This document shows positions 7,067-16,031 of a stretch of DNA of 56,843 bases, piece after piece (the stretch's first letter is position 1; the number at the start of each line of letters is the position of its first letter). Source of the stretch: Bacteroidales bacterium (lineage in GTDB: Bacteria > Bacteroidota > Bacteroidia > Bacteroidales > Muribaculaceae); contig JAQXRH010000037.1 of the NCBI GenBank assembly GCA_029218425.1, positions 1 through 56,843 on the forward strand, written 5' to 3'. Made by a program: the position numbers and the translations under genes. The notes beneath the pieces are model-generated. The model searched no databases and was not told where the DNA came from. It saw nothing but the letters and a program-made list of their open reading frames with translations.

Positions 7067-8752
7067 ATGAATTACAATAGCACACGCTTTAAATCTATAA
7101 TACTACTCATATTTTGTATTATCAACATAAATGTATATGGGGATAATACGGAAAAATTGATGGAGCAATTGGACAGTGTGATAGCCAATCGGTCCAAATA
7201 TTTACGCCAAAAGGAGGAGCGATTGTCGGAACTTCACAACAAGCTGTTGAATGCTGAGAGTGATGAGGAACGGTTTAATGAGTTGAACCATTTATATGAC
7301 GAGTATCATCCGTTTAACACCGACTCGGCCTACAGTATCAGTTTGCGTCAATATGCGATAGCGCAGCGGATGGGGGATGCGAATTTCATGGTTCAGGCGA
7401 AGCTAAACCTTGCGAGTATCTACCAAGCCACCGCCATGTATCTTGAATGCATGAGTCTATTGAACACGTTAGGGCCTGGGGAAGTGCCCGATTATCTGCG
7501 CGCCTACTATTACCATATCAAGCGAACGCTATATGGCCAGATGGCAGACCATGCGGCGTTCCAAGCCGACAAGCATAAGTATTTCAACATCACCAATAGT
7601 TACCGCGACTCAATAATAGCATCCAATGATTCTAACTCATTGGCCTATATCATCACCAAAGCCGACTATATGAATGTCAACGGGTCGCCGACCCAGGCAA
7701 TCAAGCTGATGCGCGACTACATGGACACTCATGACTTGTCGGAGCACGAGAATGCGATATGCGCGTGTACGCTTTCGGATGCCTATGCACGCACCGGCGA
7801 CAAGGCAAAGCAGAAAGAGAGCTTAATAATATCAGCTATATCCGACATCAAGGCATCGGTGCGCGAATATGTGTCGCTGAGGGAGCTTGCGAGGATGCTG
7901 TATGCCGAGGGTGACCTTGACCGAGCATACGAGTTCATGGCTATATCGGTGGAGGATGCGGTGAAATGCAATGCGCGCCAACGCATCATAGAGATAAACG
8001 ACATATCGCCCGAGATAACCGACATATACATAGAGACGATAAAGAAGCAGAAGAAGTCACTTGAGCAGTATATTGCGATAATCACAGTGATGGCGTTGGT
8101 ATTGTTGGGGTCATTGTTCTACATGCGCCGCCAGATGGTGAAGATAGCCAAAGCCCGCAAGGAGGTAGAGGAGGCCTACCAGCGGCAGAACAAGCTTACT
8201 GAAGAGTTGCGCACGTCGAATGATAAATTGATGGAGGCGTATAACGACATAGCAGAGATATCGGAGCTGAAGGAGGTGTACATAGGCCGGTATATGGACC
8301 AGTGCCTGGTATACATAGAGAAGATTGATTCGTTCCGCAAGAACATAGTGAAGCTTGTCAACTCAGGGAAAGTCAACGAGCTGAAGACGATGCTAAAGTC
8401 GTCGTCGGCAGTTGATAATGAGCTGAAGTCGTTCTACGACCAGTTTGACAAGACGTTCTTGAATCTGTTTCCGACGTTTGTGGAAGACTTCAACAATCTG
8501 CTACTGCCCGAAGAGGCCATAATACCGAAGAAAGAGGGAACGCTTAACACCGAGCTGCGCATCTATGCACTGATAAGATTGGGCATCACGGATAGCGACA
8601 AGATAGCTAATTTCCTAAGATACTCGCTGACAACCATATACAACTACCGCACCAAGGTGCGCAACAAAGCGAGGGGCGACAGGAATATGCTTGACGCCGA
8701 CGTGATGAAGATAGGTAGGACCAATAGGCAAAGCGAAAAGGGCACGGAATAG
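7067..8752 (+). CDS. DUF6377-type membrane-bound PUL regulator (SusR-like)
   Basis: 561 residues. A hydrophobic N-terminus (residues ~10-25) acts as a signal peptide. It is followed by a helical, TPR-like region (~30-325) with several 'A..Y....D...A' repeats, a transmembrane helix at ~335-353, a coiled coil ('KARKEVEEAYQRQNKLTEELRTSNDKL' region), and a C-terminal helix-turn-helix. The last part, 'LRIYALIRLGITDSDKIA' then 'YSLTTIYNYRTKVRNKA', is the LuxR-like motif of SusR-type activators. These proteins sense an oligosaccharide in the periplasm and switch on the neighbouring susCD genes. The position directly before susC supports that role here. Confidence 0.85.
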   Translation: MNYNSTRFKSIILLIFCIININVYGDNTEKLMEQLDSVIANRSKYLRQKEERLSELHNKLLNAESDEERFNELNHLYDEYHPFNTDSAYSISLRQYAIAQRMGDANFMVQAKLNLASIYQATAMYLECMSLLNTLGPGEVPDYLRAYYYHIKRTLYGQMADHAAFQADKHKYFNITNSYRDSIIASNDSNSLAYIITKADYMNVNGSPTQAIKLMRDYMDTHDLSEHENAICACTLSDAYARTGDKAKQKESLIISAISDIKASVREYVSLRELARMLYAEGDLDRAYEFMAISVEDAVKCNARQRIIEINDISPEITDIYIETIKKQKKSLEQYIAIITVMALVLLGSLFYMRRQMVKIAKARKEVEEAYQRQNKLTEELRTSNDKLMEAYNDIAEISELKEVYIGRYMDQCLVYIEKIDSFRKNIVKLVNSGKVNELKTMLKSSSAVDNELKSFYDQFDKTFLNLFPTFVEDFNNLLLPEEAIIPKKEGTLNTELRIYALIRLGITDSDKIANFLRYSLTTIYNYRTKVRNKARGDRNMLDADVMKIGRTNRQSEKGTE

Positions 8753-8927
8753 ATGGCATGATGGCCAGGTAGTGGGCGATGTGCGGCGTGACGTGGCGAC
8801 CATAAGCCCATAGGAGCATAATATCTCCGAAATGATACATACGTTAATCGAAGCGGCAAAGCCGCTCGACATGTGTGATGTGATGGGTGGGCGATGCGCC
8901 TCGCTGATGATTGGCCGTGGGTCGTTC

Positions 8928-9085
8928 ACAAGACGCCTCTCCGAGGCTAACTTTTGGGGGCACGCCTGCCTCCAGGCTGAAGCCCGGGGTTAACCACAAT
9001 ACCATGTCTCCGACATGGCCCCTTCACCCCAACCCTTCAGTGCGCCAGAGATATTTTAACAATTCAACCGGCTTTTGCAGCCGGG
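8928..9085 (+). repeat. Dispersed composite hairpin repeat, family B, full copy 1
   Basis: About 158 bp made of four short hairpins in fixed order: CCTC-TCC-GAGG (followed by CTAA), a CCAGG...CCGGGGTTAACCACAAT block, CCATGTC-TCC-GACATGG, and CCGGCT-TTTGC-AGCCGG (preceded by AACAATTCAA). The same order, in reverse orientation, is seen at 56341-56500 with long identical blocks. Confidence 0.8.
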
Positions 9086-9312
9086 TCCATATTTCACAAG
9101 CTACTTTTTACATTGCCTTATTTATAGGGTAGAGAGAGAGGGATGAGAGGGATGAGAGGGAGTGATTAGCGTAAAAAAATGGTAAAAATGGGTTAATTTT
9201 TATTTAAAACTGGTTTATTAATCACTACTTAAAATGCCTATTGAGAATAGGTCATAACCCTGATTTACAGACTAATAACCAAATGCAGCAACTACATTTT
9301 CATTAACTCACG

Positions 9313-9343
9313 TTGCGACGCCTTAAATCTATATTTATATTTG
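9313..9343 (+). promoter_or_regulatory. Promoter of the susC operon
   Basis: TTG at 9313-9315, 20 bases, TATATTTG at 9336-9343. Leader about 50 nt. This is probably where the DUF6377 regulator acts. Confidence 0.8.
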
Positions 9344-9397
9344 CATAACAGTTGATTCTTTAACCTGCATTTTGATAAATCCTAATATCATAAAACA

Positions 9398-12388
9398 ATG
9401 GTAAAAACTAACAGTAAAATTAAAAGTTTGTTCCTGTTGTTGTTTATGGTAACCGGCATACACGTTATGTCGGCCCAACAAATAAGCATCACGGGAACCG
9501 TCACCGATCCATTGGGAGAGCCACTCCTTGGAGTAAGTGTGACCGTGCCTGGGACACCGACAGGTGTATCCACCGACCTTGATGGCAAATTCAGTATTAA
9601 TGCCGATGCAAAGGGGAAGTTGAAATTCACCTATATCGGATATGAAGCCGTTGAGGAGTCAATCAACAACCGCAAAGTGATCGATGTGGTAATGAAAGAG
9701 AATGCAGAGGTACTCGATGAGGTCGTAGTAATCGGTTACGGAACTATGGACAAGAAAGAGTTGACATCGGCAATCTCGCACGTCAGTGATAAAGACTTCC
9801 TCACGATCAGCTCACCGGACCCGAAGATGTTAATCCAGGGCAAGGTGCCGGGCGTATCAATCACGAATACCGGAGCTGGCGACCCCAACAACATGGGAGG
9901 CATCCAGATACGTGGTGTGTCGTCGCGCGAGGCAGGCCTTGGCCCGTTGATTGTGATCGACGGAGTACCTGGCGGCGACCTGTCGAACGTGAATGTCAAC
10001 GATATCGCATCGTTTGACATATTGAAAGACGGAGCTGCATCAGCAATATATGGTACGCGCGGATCAAATGGTGTAGTAGTTGTAACGACGAAGAAAGGCA
10101 GCAAAGACGGAGCGACCCATACGTCGTATTCGGCCACCTTGTCGTGGGACGTAGCCAAGCGCGACCTTGACATGCTAAGCGCGCAGGACTATCGCGACGT
10201 GCGACTCGGATGGGGCGACAACGGAGTAGACTTGGGCGGCAATTTGGACTGGTTTGACGCAGTAAGCCGCACCGGATTTTCCATGCAGCACACGTTGACA
10301 GTGAGCGGAGGAAACGAGAAGAGCAATTATCGCGTGACAGCAGACTACCGCGATGCCAACGGTATCGATCTACGTTCGCAGCGTGAGGAATATGGAGCAC
10401 GTGCATCGGTTAACCATACTACCAAAGGTGGCCTGATGACCTTCAGTTTGAATGTAGCTCCACGTATCATCTATCGCGATGCATCAGACTGGAGCGTATT
10501 CAAGGATGCAATCGAGGCCAACCCGACGACGCCATTGATGGATCCCGACAATGCAGCGCAATACTACAACTTCTTCGGACAGGTAGCAGACAGCAACCCG
10601 GTAGAGCGTCAGTTGCTCAACACCGACCATGCCGACACCAAGCTACTTGACTGGGACGGAACAGTAAAACTCAATCTGCTCCCACTTCTTGCAAAGAATG
10701 CGAGCAGCATCCACCATTTGACGACCCAAATCATGTTTGCCGACCACCAGACGTCGCATGATTACACCTACTTCCAGCCGTCGACGAGCACGCAGTCGAT
10801 CAACAGCGGTCATGACGGTTATGGACGCCGCAGCTATGAGTCGAGCCGACAGTTCATGGTAGAATGGCTCACCAACTATAGCGCACGTTTTGCCGACAAG
10901 CACAATGTCAAAGCAATGGCAGGCTACTCCTACCAGTACAGCCGTTACTCAAGCCATTACGCTGAAAACCAGGACTTCCCCAACGACGGACTTGGGGCCG
11001 ACAGCCTCGGATCGGGCGAATGGGCGATGGAAGAAGGCCAGGTGATGATGGGCAGCAATAAGAACGACAGCAAGCTCATAGCCTTCTTCGGCCGCGTAAG
11101 CTACGATTATGATGGCAAATACTTGTTCACGGCATCATTGCGCCACGAGGGATCGTCGAAATTCGGTAAGAACCATAAGTGGGGCGACTTCCCCGCCGTA
11201 TCAGCAGGATGGCGTATATCGGAAGAGAACTTCATGAAAGATATCAGCTGGATTGACGATTTGAAGATACGTGGTGACTATGGTGTAACCGGTAACCAGG
11301 ACTTCGGCAGCTACATGTCGATCAACACGATGAAAGGCTTCGGCTACTATTATTACAATGGCAAGTACTTCCAGGTGTGGGGTCCCGGCGTCAACGTCAA
11401 CCCCGATCTGAAGTGGGAGAAAGGCAAGAACTGGAACGTAGGTCTTGACTACTCATTGTTTGGCAACCGCGTATATGGTTCATTCAACTACTTCAACCGC
11501 CGACAGCAAGATTTGCTTGGCTTGTACACAGTTCCCGTACCGCCAAACATCCACAATGAGACCTTTGTCAACGTGGGCACGATGAAGAACTATGGATTTG
11601 AGTTTGACGCCAACTTCAACGTAGTTGACACGAAAGATTTCGGGTACAACTTTGGCGTAGTGGGCACAATAATGAGCAACAAGTTTGTCGACTTCAGCAA
11701 TTCGGAATACGTAGGGCGCGATTACGACAACCGCGTATCGACAGAGGACCCGTATCCATTCTACACATTGCAGCGCATAGAGAAAGGCGAATCGGTAGGT
11801 AATTTCTTCATGTGGAAATATGCCGGTATCACCTCGGAAGGCGAATGGCTTGTATATGACAAAGATGGTGACATCATACGTGCATCGCAGGCGACTGAAG
11901 ATGACCGCCAGATAGTGGGCAACGGTATGCCTAAGTTCACGATGTCAATGACACATAATTTCCGTTACCGCAACTTCGACCTGTCGTTGTTCTTCCGCGG
12001 AGCGTTTGACTATGACATATTCAACATCCACGATTTCTATTACGGCACGCGCAACTTCTCGGGCAACACGTTGAAGAAAGCCTACGGCAAGAATTTTGAC
12101 ATTTCGCCGAACTCGACCACCGTTGTCACCGACTACTTCCTTGAAAGAGGCGATTACTTTAAGCTTGACATGGTGACATTGGGCTACACGTTGAAATTGC
12201 CGCAGTGTCGTTTCTTAGACCGCATAAGGATATATGGGTCGGTAAAGAACGTGCTGACACTTACAAAATTCACCGGAGTAGATCCGCAATCGTATGACGT
12301 GAACGGATTGGAGCCTGGAGCAAAGGGGAGCCGTTCATATTATCCGGCAACGCGACAGTTCATAGCCGGCGTACAAATCGATTTCTAA
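9398..12388 (+). CDS. susC: SusC-like TonB-dependent outer-membrane transporter
   Basis: 996 residues. A signal peptide (~1-26) is followed by a carboxypeptidase-regulatory-like beta-sandwich (ISITGTVTDPLGEPLLGVSV, ~29-105), the DEVVVIGYGT TonB-box region, and a plug domain with the SusC signatures 'LIVIDGVPGG' and 'DGAASAIYGTRGSNGVVVVTT'. A 22-strand barrel runs to the terminal 'ATRQFIAGVQIDF'. It imports oligosaccharides across the outer membrane with SusD as its lid. It is the first gene of susC-susD-susE/F-GH (gaps 18, 23 and 23 bases), preceded by its own promoter and the PUL regulator. Confidence 0.97.
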   Translation: MVKTNSKIKSLFLLLFMVTGIHVMSAQQISITGTVTDPLGEPLLGVSVTVPGTPTGVSTDLDGKFSINADAKGKLKFTYIGYEAVEESINNRKVIDVVMKENAEVLDEVVVIGYGTMDKKELTSAISHVSDKDFLTISSPDPKMLIQGKVPGVSITNTGAGDPNNMGGIQIRGVSSREAGLGPLIVIDGVPGGDLSNVNVNDIASFDILKDGAASAIYGTRGSNGVVVVTTKKGSKDGATHTSYSATLSWDVAKRDLDMLSAQDYRDVRLGWGDNGVDLGGNLDWFDAVSRTGFSMQHTLTVSGGNEKSNYRVTADYRDANGIDLRSQREEYGARASVNHTTKGGLMTFSLNVAPRIIYRDASDWSVFKDAIEANPTTPLMDPDNAAQYYNFFGQVADSNPVERQLLNTDHADTKLLDWDGTVKLNLLPLLAKNASSIHHLTTQIMFADHQTSHDYTYFQPSTSTQSINSGHDGYGRRSYESSRQFMVEWLTNYSARFADKHNVKAMAGYSYQYSRYSSHYAENQDFPNDGLGADSLGSGEWAMEEGQVMMGSNKNDSKLIAFFGRVSYDYDGKYLFTASLRHEGSSKFGKNHKWGDFPAVSAGWRISEENFMKDISWIDDLKIRGDYGVTGNQDFGSYMSINTMKGFGYYYYNGKYFQVWGPGVNVNPDLKWEKGKNWNVGLDYSLFGNRVYGSFNYFNRRQQDLLGLYTVPVPPNIHNETFVNVGTMKNYGFEFDANFNVVDTKDFGYNFGVVGTIMSNKFVDFSNSEYVGRDYDNRVSTEDPYPFYTLQRIEKGESVGNFFMWKYAGITSEGEWLVYDKDGDIIRASQATEDDRQIVGNGMPKFTMSMTHNFRYRNFDLSLFFRGAFDYDIFNIHDFYYGTRNFSGNTLKKAYGKNFDISPNSTTVVTDYFLERGDYFKLDMVTLGYTLKLPQCRFLDRIRIYGSVKNVLTLTKFTGVDPQSYDVNGLEPGAKGSRSYYPATRQFIAGVQIDF

Positions 12389-12406
12389 ACCAGTAAAACC
12401 GAAGAA

Positions 12407-14140
12407 ATGAAATTTATTAACAACATAGCCGTTGCAGCCATCTCGTTACTGGCATTAGGGAGCTGCACCGACCTCGACGAGACACTATACGACCAAGTCG
12501 GGTCAGACAACTATTATAACACGAAGATGGACGTGATACGTGCCACATTCCGTCCGTTTGAACATGCGTTCTGGAGCATAGGCAGCCGCCATGTACTGAA
12601 TGAGCTAACCGCCGACCAGCTGATAACGCCGACGCGCGATGGATGGTGGTATGACGGCGGCAAGTGGGAGCGCATGCACTACCACACATGGACAGTAGAT
12701 GATTTCGTAGAAGCGCAGACCGAGTGGAACGGTTGCTTCCAGGGGATCATGCAGTGTAACCTCGTAATTGAGGATTTGAGCAAATTTAAGCCGGAGGATT
12801 TCGGATTTTCGGAGTCAGAGTTCAACAACCTCAAGGCCCAGTGCCGAACACTGAGGGCATGGTTCTATCTACGATTGCTGGATGCGTTCCGCAACGTGCC
12901 GTTGGTGACCACCTACAGCGACAAGCCTAAGACGCCACAGGTAGACCCGAAGGAGCTGTATGCCTTCATAGAGAGCGAGCTAAAAGATTGCACTACACTT
13001 CTTGTGAAGAAGACCGGGCTTGGGACCAACGCTACATTGCAAGGGCAATGGACACAGGCAGCTGCCGCATCGCTATTGGTACGTCTGTATCTTAATTCAG
13101 AGGTATACATCGGCGAGGATCGTTACAGCGATTGCGAGAAAGTGGCAGAAGATATCTTATCGGGAGTATACGGCGACTATGCATTGGCCGACAGATGGGA
13201 TGCCCCCTTTGATTGGAACAATGACAATTGCGACGAGGTGATTTTCGGGTTCCCCGGGTCGAAAGGCTACTCACACTGGCACTACGACGGCGACACATAC
13301 GCATGGACAGTACCCGCCAAGGCAGCCAACTTCTTTGACGACAACAAATCGGGCGTAGGGCACAACTGCAAATATGCAGCATCGCCGAGCTACGATTTGG
13401 ATGGCAATCTCTATGATTATGAACTTGGGATGCCGGTGCAGAACTTCCGCAAGTATCCCGGCGATTACAGGATGAAGTGCTACCGCAATCTTGGCAATAG
13501 CAAGCGCGAAGGCCTCTTCCTCTACGGTTATCTTGAATACACCGACAAGTCGACCGGTGCGACCAAGCGCATAGGAGCGCCCGAGCTACCACCGTACGAC
13601 CTCTATATCCGCGATGCAGTAGGCACGTTCCATTCGATTGATCCTGAAAAATGGCCATCAGATAAGACCAGCACACTGCGCAACGGCGACCACAATTCAG
13701 GATGGCATTTCGTGAAATATCCGCTTTACGGCGACGACGACGAGAACCAGCTTGAGAGCGACTTTACCGAGATACGCTTGGCCGAAATCGTCTATTCACT
13801 TGCCGAATGTAAATTGCGTGCAAACAAGCGCAACGAAGCAGCGCAATTGCTCAACAGCGTGCGTCGCCGCAACTATCCGGCAGAGAACTATGATGAAGTG
13901 CTCTACTCTCCCGAGGGCAATGTGCGTCTGGACGAGAATGAGATGCTTGCCGAATGGGGCCGTGAATTCTTTGCAGAAAGCCGCCGCCGTATCGACTTGA
14001 TAAGATTCGGCAAGTTCAATAGCGGCAGATGGTGGGACAAGACGCCCGATACCGACAATCACACGGCAATCTTCCCATTGACCCGTACAATACTTAATGC
14101 TAACCCGATATTGAACCAGAATGACGGTTACGGCAGATAA
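12407..14140 (+). CDS. susD: SusD-like glycan-binding lipoprotein
   Basis: 577 residues with a lipobox ending at Cys20 (LALGSC). RagB/SusD family features are visible: the N-terminal 'YNTKMDVIRATFRPFEHAF' helix, the TPR-type 'LKAQCRTLRAWFYLRLLDAFRNVPLV' region, and a C-terminal 'EIRLAEIVYSLAECKLRANKRNEAAQLLNSVRRR' followed by 'EWGREFFAESRRRIDLIRFGKF'. It sits on the cell surface, closing over the SusC pore and binding the incoming glycan. It is in one operon with susC. Confidence 0.96.
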   Translation: MKFINNIAVAAISLLALGSCTDLDETLYDQVGSDNYYNTKMDVIRATFRPFEHAFWSIGSRHVLNELTADQLITPTRDGWWYDGGKWERMHYHTWTVDDFVEAQTEWNGCFQGIMQCNLVIEDLSKFKPEDFGFSESEFNNLKAQCRTLRAWFYLRLLDAFRNVPLVTTYSDKPKTPQVDPKELYAFIESELKDCTTLLVKKTGLGTNATLQGQWTQAAAASLLVRLYLNSEVYIGEDRYSDCEKVAEDILSGVYGDYALADRWDAPFDWNNDNCDEVIFGFPGSKGYSHWHYDGDTYAWTVPAKAANFFDDNKSGVGHNCKYAASPSYDLDGNLYDYELGMPVQNFRKYPGDYRMKCYRNLGNSKREGLFLYGYLEYTDKSTGATKRIGAPELPPYDLYIRDAVGTFHSIDPEKWPSDKTSTLRNGDHNSGWHFVKYPLYGDDDENQLESDFTEIRLAEIVYSLAECKLRANKRNEAAQLLNSVRRRNYPAENYDEVLYSPEGNVRLDENEMLAEWGREFFAESRRRIDLIRFGKFNSGRWWDKTPDTDNHTAIFPLTRTILNANPILNQNDGYGR

Positions 14141-14163
14141 TCTAATCCAATAAAACAGCAATT

Positions 14164-16008
14164 ATGAAAATAAAGAATATAATCTCAATGCTTTCAGGCT
14201 TGTTCCTCATGGCGGGGCTTACCGGATGTGACGGAGAAAAAGACCTGATAATAATCGACGGCGAACTGCCAATAAAGACGTCAACGCTTTATATGGTGGG
14301 CGATGCGACACCCAACGGCTGGAGCATAGACGCGCCAACGCCTCTCGAGGCCGTCGGAGAGGACCCGTTGGTGTTCACCTGGGAAGGTCCGCTCAACCAG
14401 GGCGAGATGAAATTATGCTTGACGACAGGCAGCTGGGATGCGGCGTTCATACGACCGCTTGCCGGGGGAACGAAAATCACTCGCGAGGGGCTCGAGAATG
14501 AAACCTTCGCAATGCATGCCGGCGATCCCGATGACAAATGGGTAATAGCCGATGCGGGCATCTACAGCTTGATGTTCGACCTGCGCAACTGGAAGATGAG
14601 TGCAAAGTTTGTACGCGAGCAAGATGCTCCGGAGATAACGCCTATCGAAGCCGAAATGGTGTACTTGGTAGGAGATGCCACACCCAATGGCTGGGATATA
14701 GACAATCCTAACACCACGGAGAAGAAGTCGCAGTACATCTTCGTATACGAGGGTCCGCTCGGCACCGGTGAGCTTAAGGCATGCACCACTACGGGCAGCT
14801 GGGATGCGCCGTTTATCCGTCCGACAAGCAATGGAGTCAAGATCAACAGCAATGGCGTAGAGAACGAATCGTTTGTATACTCCACAAGCCCCGACAACAA
14901 GTGGGTAGTAGAGGAATCGGGAATCTACCGCATCACGTTCGACCTTGAGCACTGGACAATAGCAGCAGAATTGATCGGCGAATTTACCCCGACTCCCAAG
15001 CTGTATATGATAGGCACCGCAACCGAAGGAGGCTGGGGCTGGGATGCAGCGACAGTCATCGAGGCCAATGCCGACAATCACGACATGTTCGTGTGGGAAG
15101 GCGAGTTGTATCGCGGCTCGTTGAAGGCAGCGTTGGAGAAGAATTATGACGCACCGTTCTACCGTCCGGCAACAGCCGACTGCGAGATTTCGCAATCGGG
15201 CGTAGCATCCAACGAGATGGTATTCACTACGAGTCCCGACGACCAGTGGCTTGTAACCTTTGCAGGCAAATACCGCTTGACCTTCAACACCGCCGACATG
15301 ACATTTGATGCCAAGTATATCGGCGAGAGCACTACCCTACCGACGCTTTATATGATAGGCGGAGCGACAGCCGGAGGCTGGAGCTTGGATGATGCCACGG
15401 CAATCACTACGACGACAGAGAACCTGTATGTGTGGGAAGGCGTATTAGGGACAGGGGAGATGAAGGCGTCGTTCACCAAGGATTTTGGTGCAGAGTTCTA
15501 TCGTCCGACAATAGCCGACTGTGAGATATCGAAATCGGGAGTAGCTTCGACAGCAATGACCCTGAGCACCGCCCCCGACGACAAGTGGAAAGTGACATAT
15601 GCAGCGAAGTATCGTTTGACATTTGACCTTGCCGCGATGACATTCAATGCCGAGTACCTTGAAGATGCGACAATAATACCGCCGTTGTATCTGATCGGCG
15701 ATGCCACACCCGGCGGATGGAGCTGGGATGCAGCTACAGAGATGACTCCGACAGGCAATGAAGGCGAATATACTTGGACAGGCGCGCTGAAAACAGGCGA
15801 GTTCAAGGCCTCCTCGGTAAAAGATTTCGGAGCGTCGTTCTACCGTCCGTCGTCGCCGAACTGCGAAGTGTCGGAGAACGGGGTAGCAGCCAACGATATG
15901 GTCTATACTACCGCCCCCGACGACAAGTGGAAAGTGGTGACCGCTGGCAATTACACTTTGACGCTCAACACCAAGGCGATGACAATCGATGTAAAATATC
16001 TTGACTGA
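14164..16008 (+). CDS. SusE/SusF-like surface lipoprotein with five tandem starch-binding-type domains
   Basis: 614 residues, with a lipobox at Cys22 (LTGC). After a short linker the protein is made of five copies of a ~108-residue module. Each starts 'LYMVGDATPNGW.ID', has a central 'W.G.L..GE.KA....W/FGA.F.RP' and 'G...', then 'DDKW.V...G.YRLTFD...MT..A'. Modules begin near residues 41, 160, 278, 395 and 507. These are SusF/SusE C-terminal (CBM-like) domains. The prototype SusF has three and SusE two, so five in one chain is unusual. It probably holds glycan at the cell surface for SusCD. No N-terminal DUF5019-like domain is seen. Confidence 0.88.
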   Translation: MKIKNIISMLSGLFLMAGLTGCDGEKDLIIIDGELPIKTSTLYMVGDATPNGWSIDAPTPLEAVGEDPLVFTWEGPLNQGEMKLCLTTGSWDAAFIRPLAGGTKITREGLENETFAMHAGDPDDKWVIADAGIYSLMFDLRNWKMSAKFVREQDAPEITPIEAEMVYLVGDATPNGWDIDNPNTTEKKSQYIFVYEGPLGTGELKACTTTGSWDAPFIRPTSNGVKINSNGVENESFVYSTSPDNKWVVEESGIYRITFDLEHWTIAAELIGEFTPTPKLYMIGTATEGGWGWDAATVIEANADNHDMFVWEGELYRGSLKAALEKNYDAPFYRPATADCEISQSGVASNEMVFTTSPDDQWLVTFAGKYRLTFNTADMTFDAKYIGESTTLPTLYMIGGATAGGWSLDDATAITTTTENLYVWEGVLGTGEMKASFTKDFGAEFYRPTIADCEISKSGVASTAMTLSTAPDDKWKVTYAAKYRLTFDLAAMTFNAEYLEDATIIPPLYLIGDATPGGWSWDAATEMTPTGNEGEYTWTGALKTGEFKASSVKDFGASFYRPSSPNCEVSENGVAANDMVYTTAPDDKWKVVTAGNYTLTLNTKAMTIDVKYLD

Positions 16009-16031
16009 TAAAACAAACATAAAACAGCAAT

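Larger units (their letters stand above)
8753..9397. other. Intergenic region between PUL regulator and susC
   Basis: Holds a small hairpin AGCGGC-AAA-GCCGCT (8852-8866), a full family B repeat (8928-9085), a purine-rich run (about 9129-9165), and the susC promoter. No gene is seen. Confidence 0.8.

Noticed and set aside
10643-10903. Minus-strand frames inside susC and the following genes
   Set aside because: They lie opposite clear coding sequence and show no protein-like pattern; they are shadows of its codon bias.
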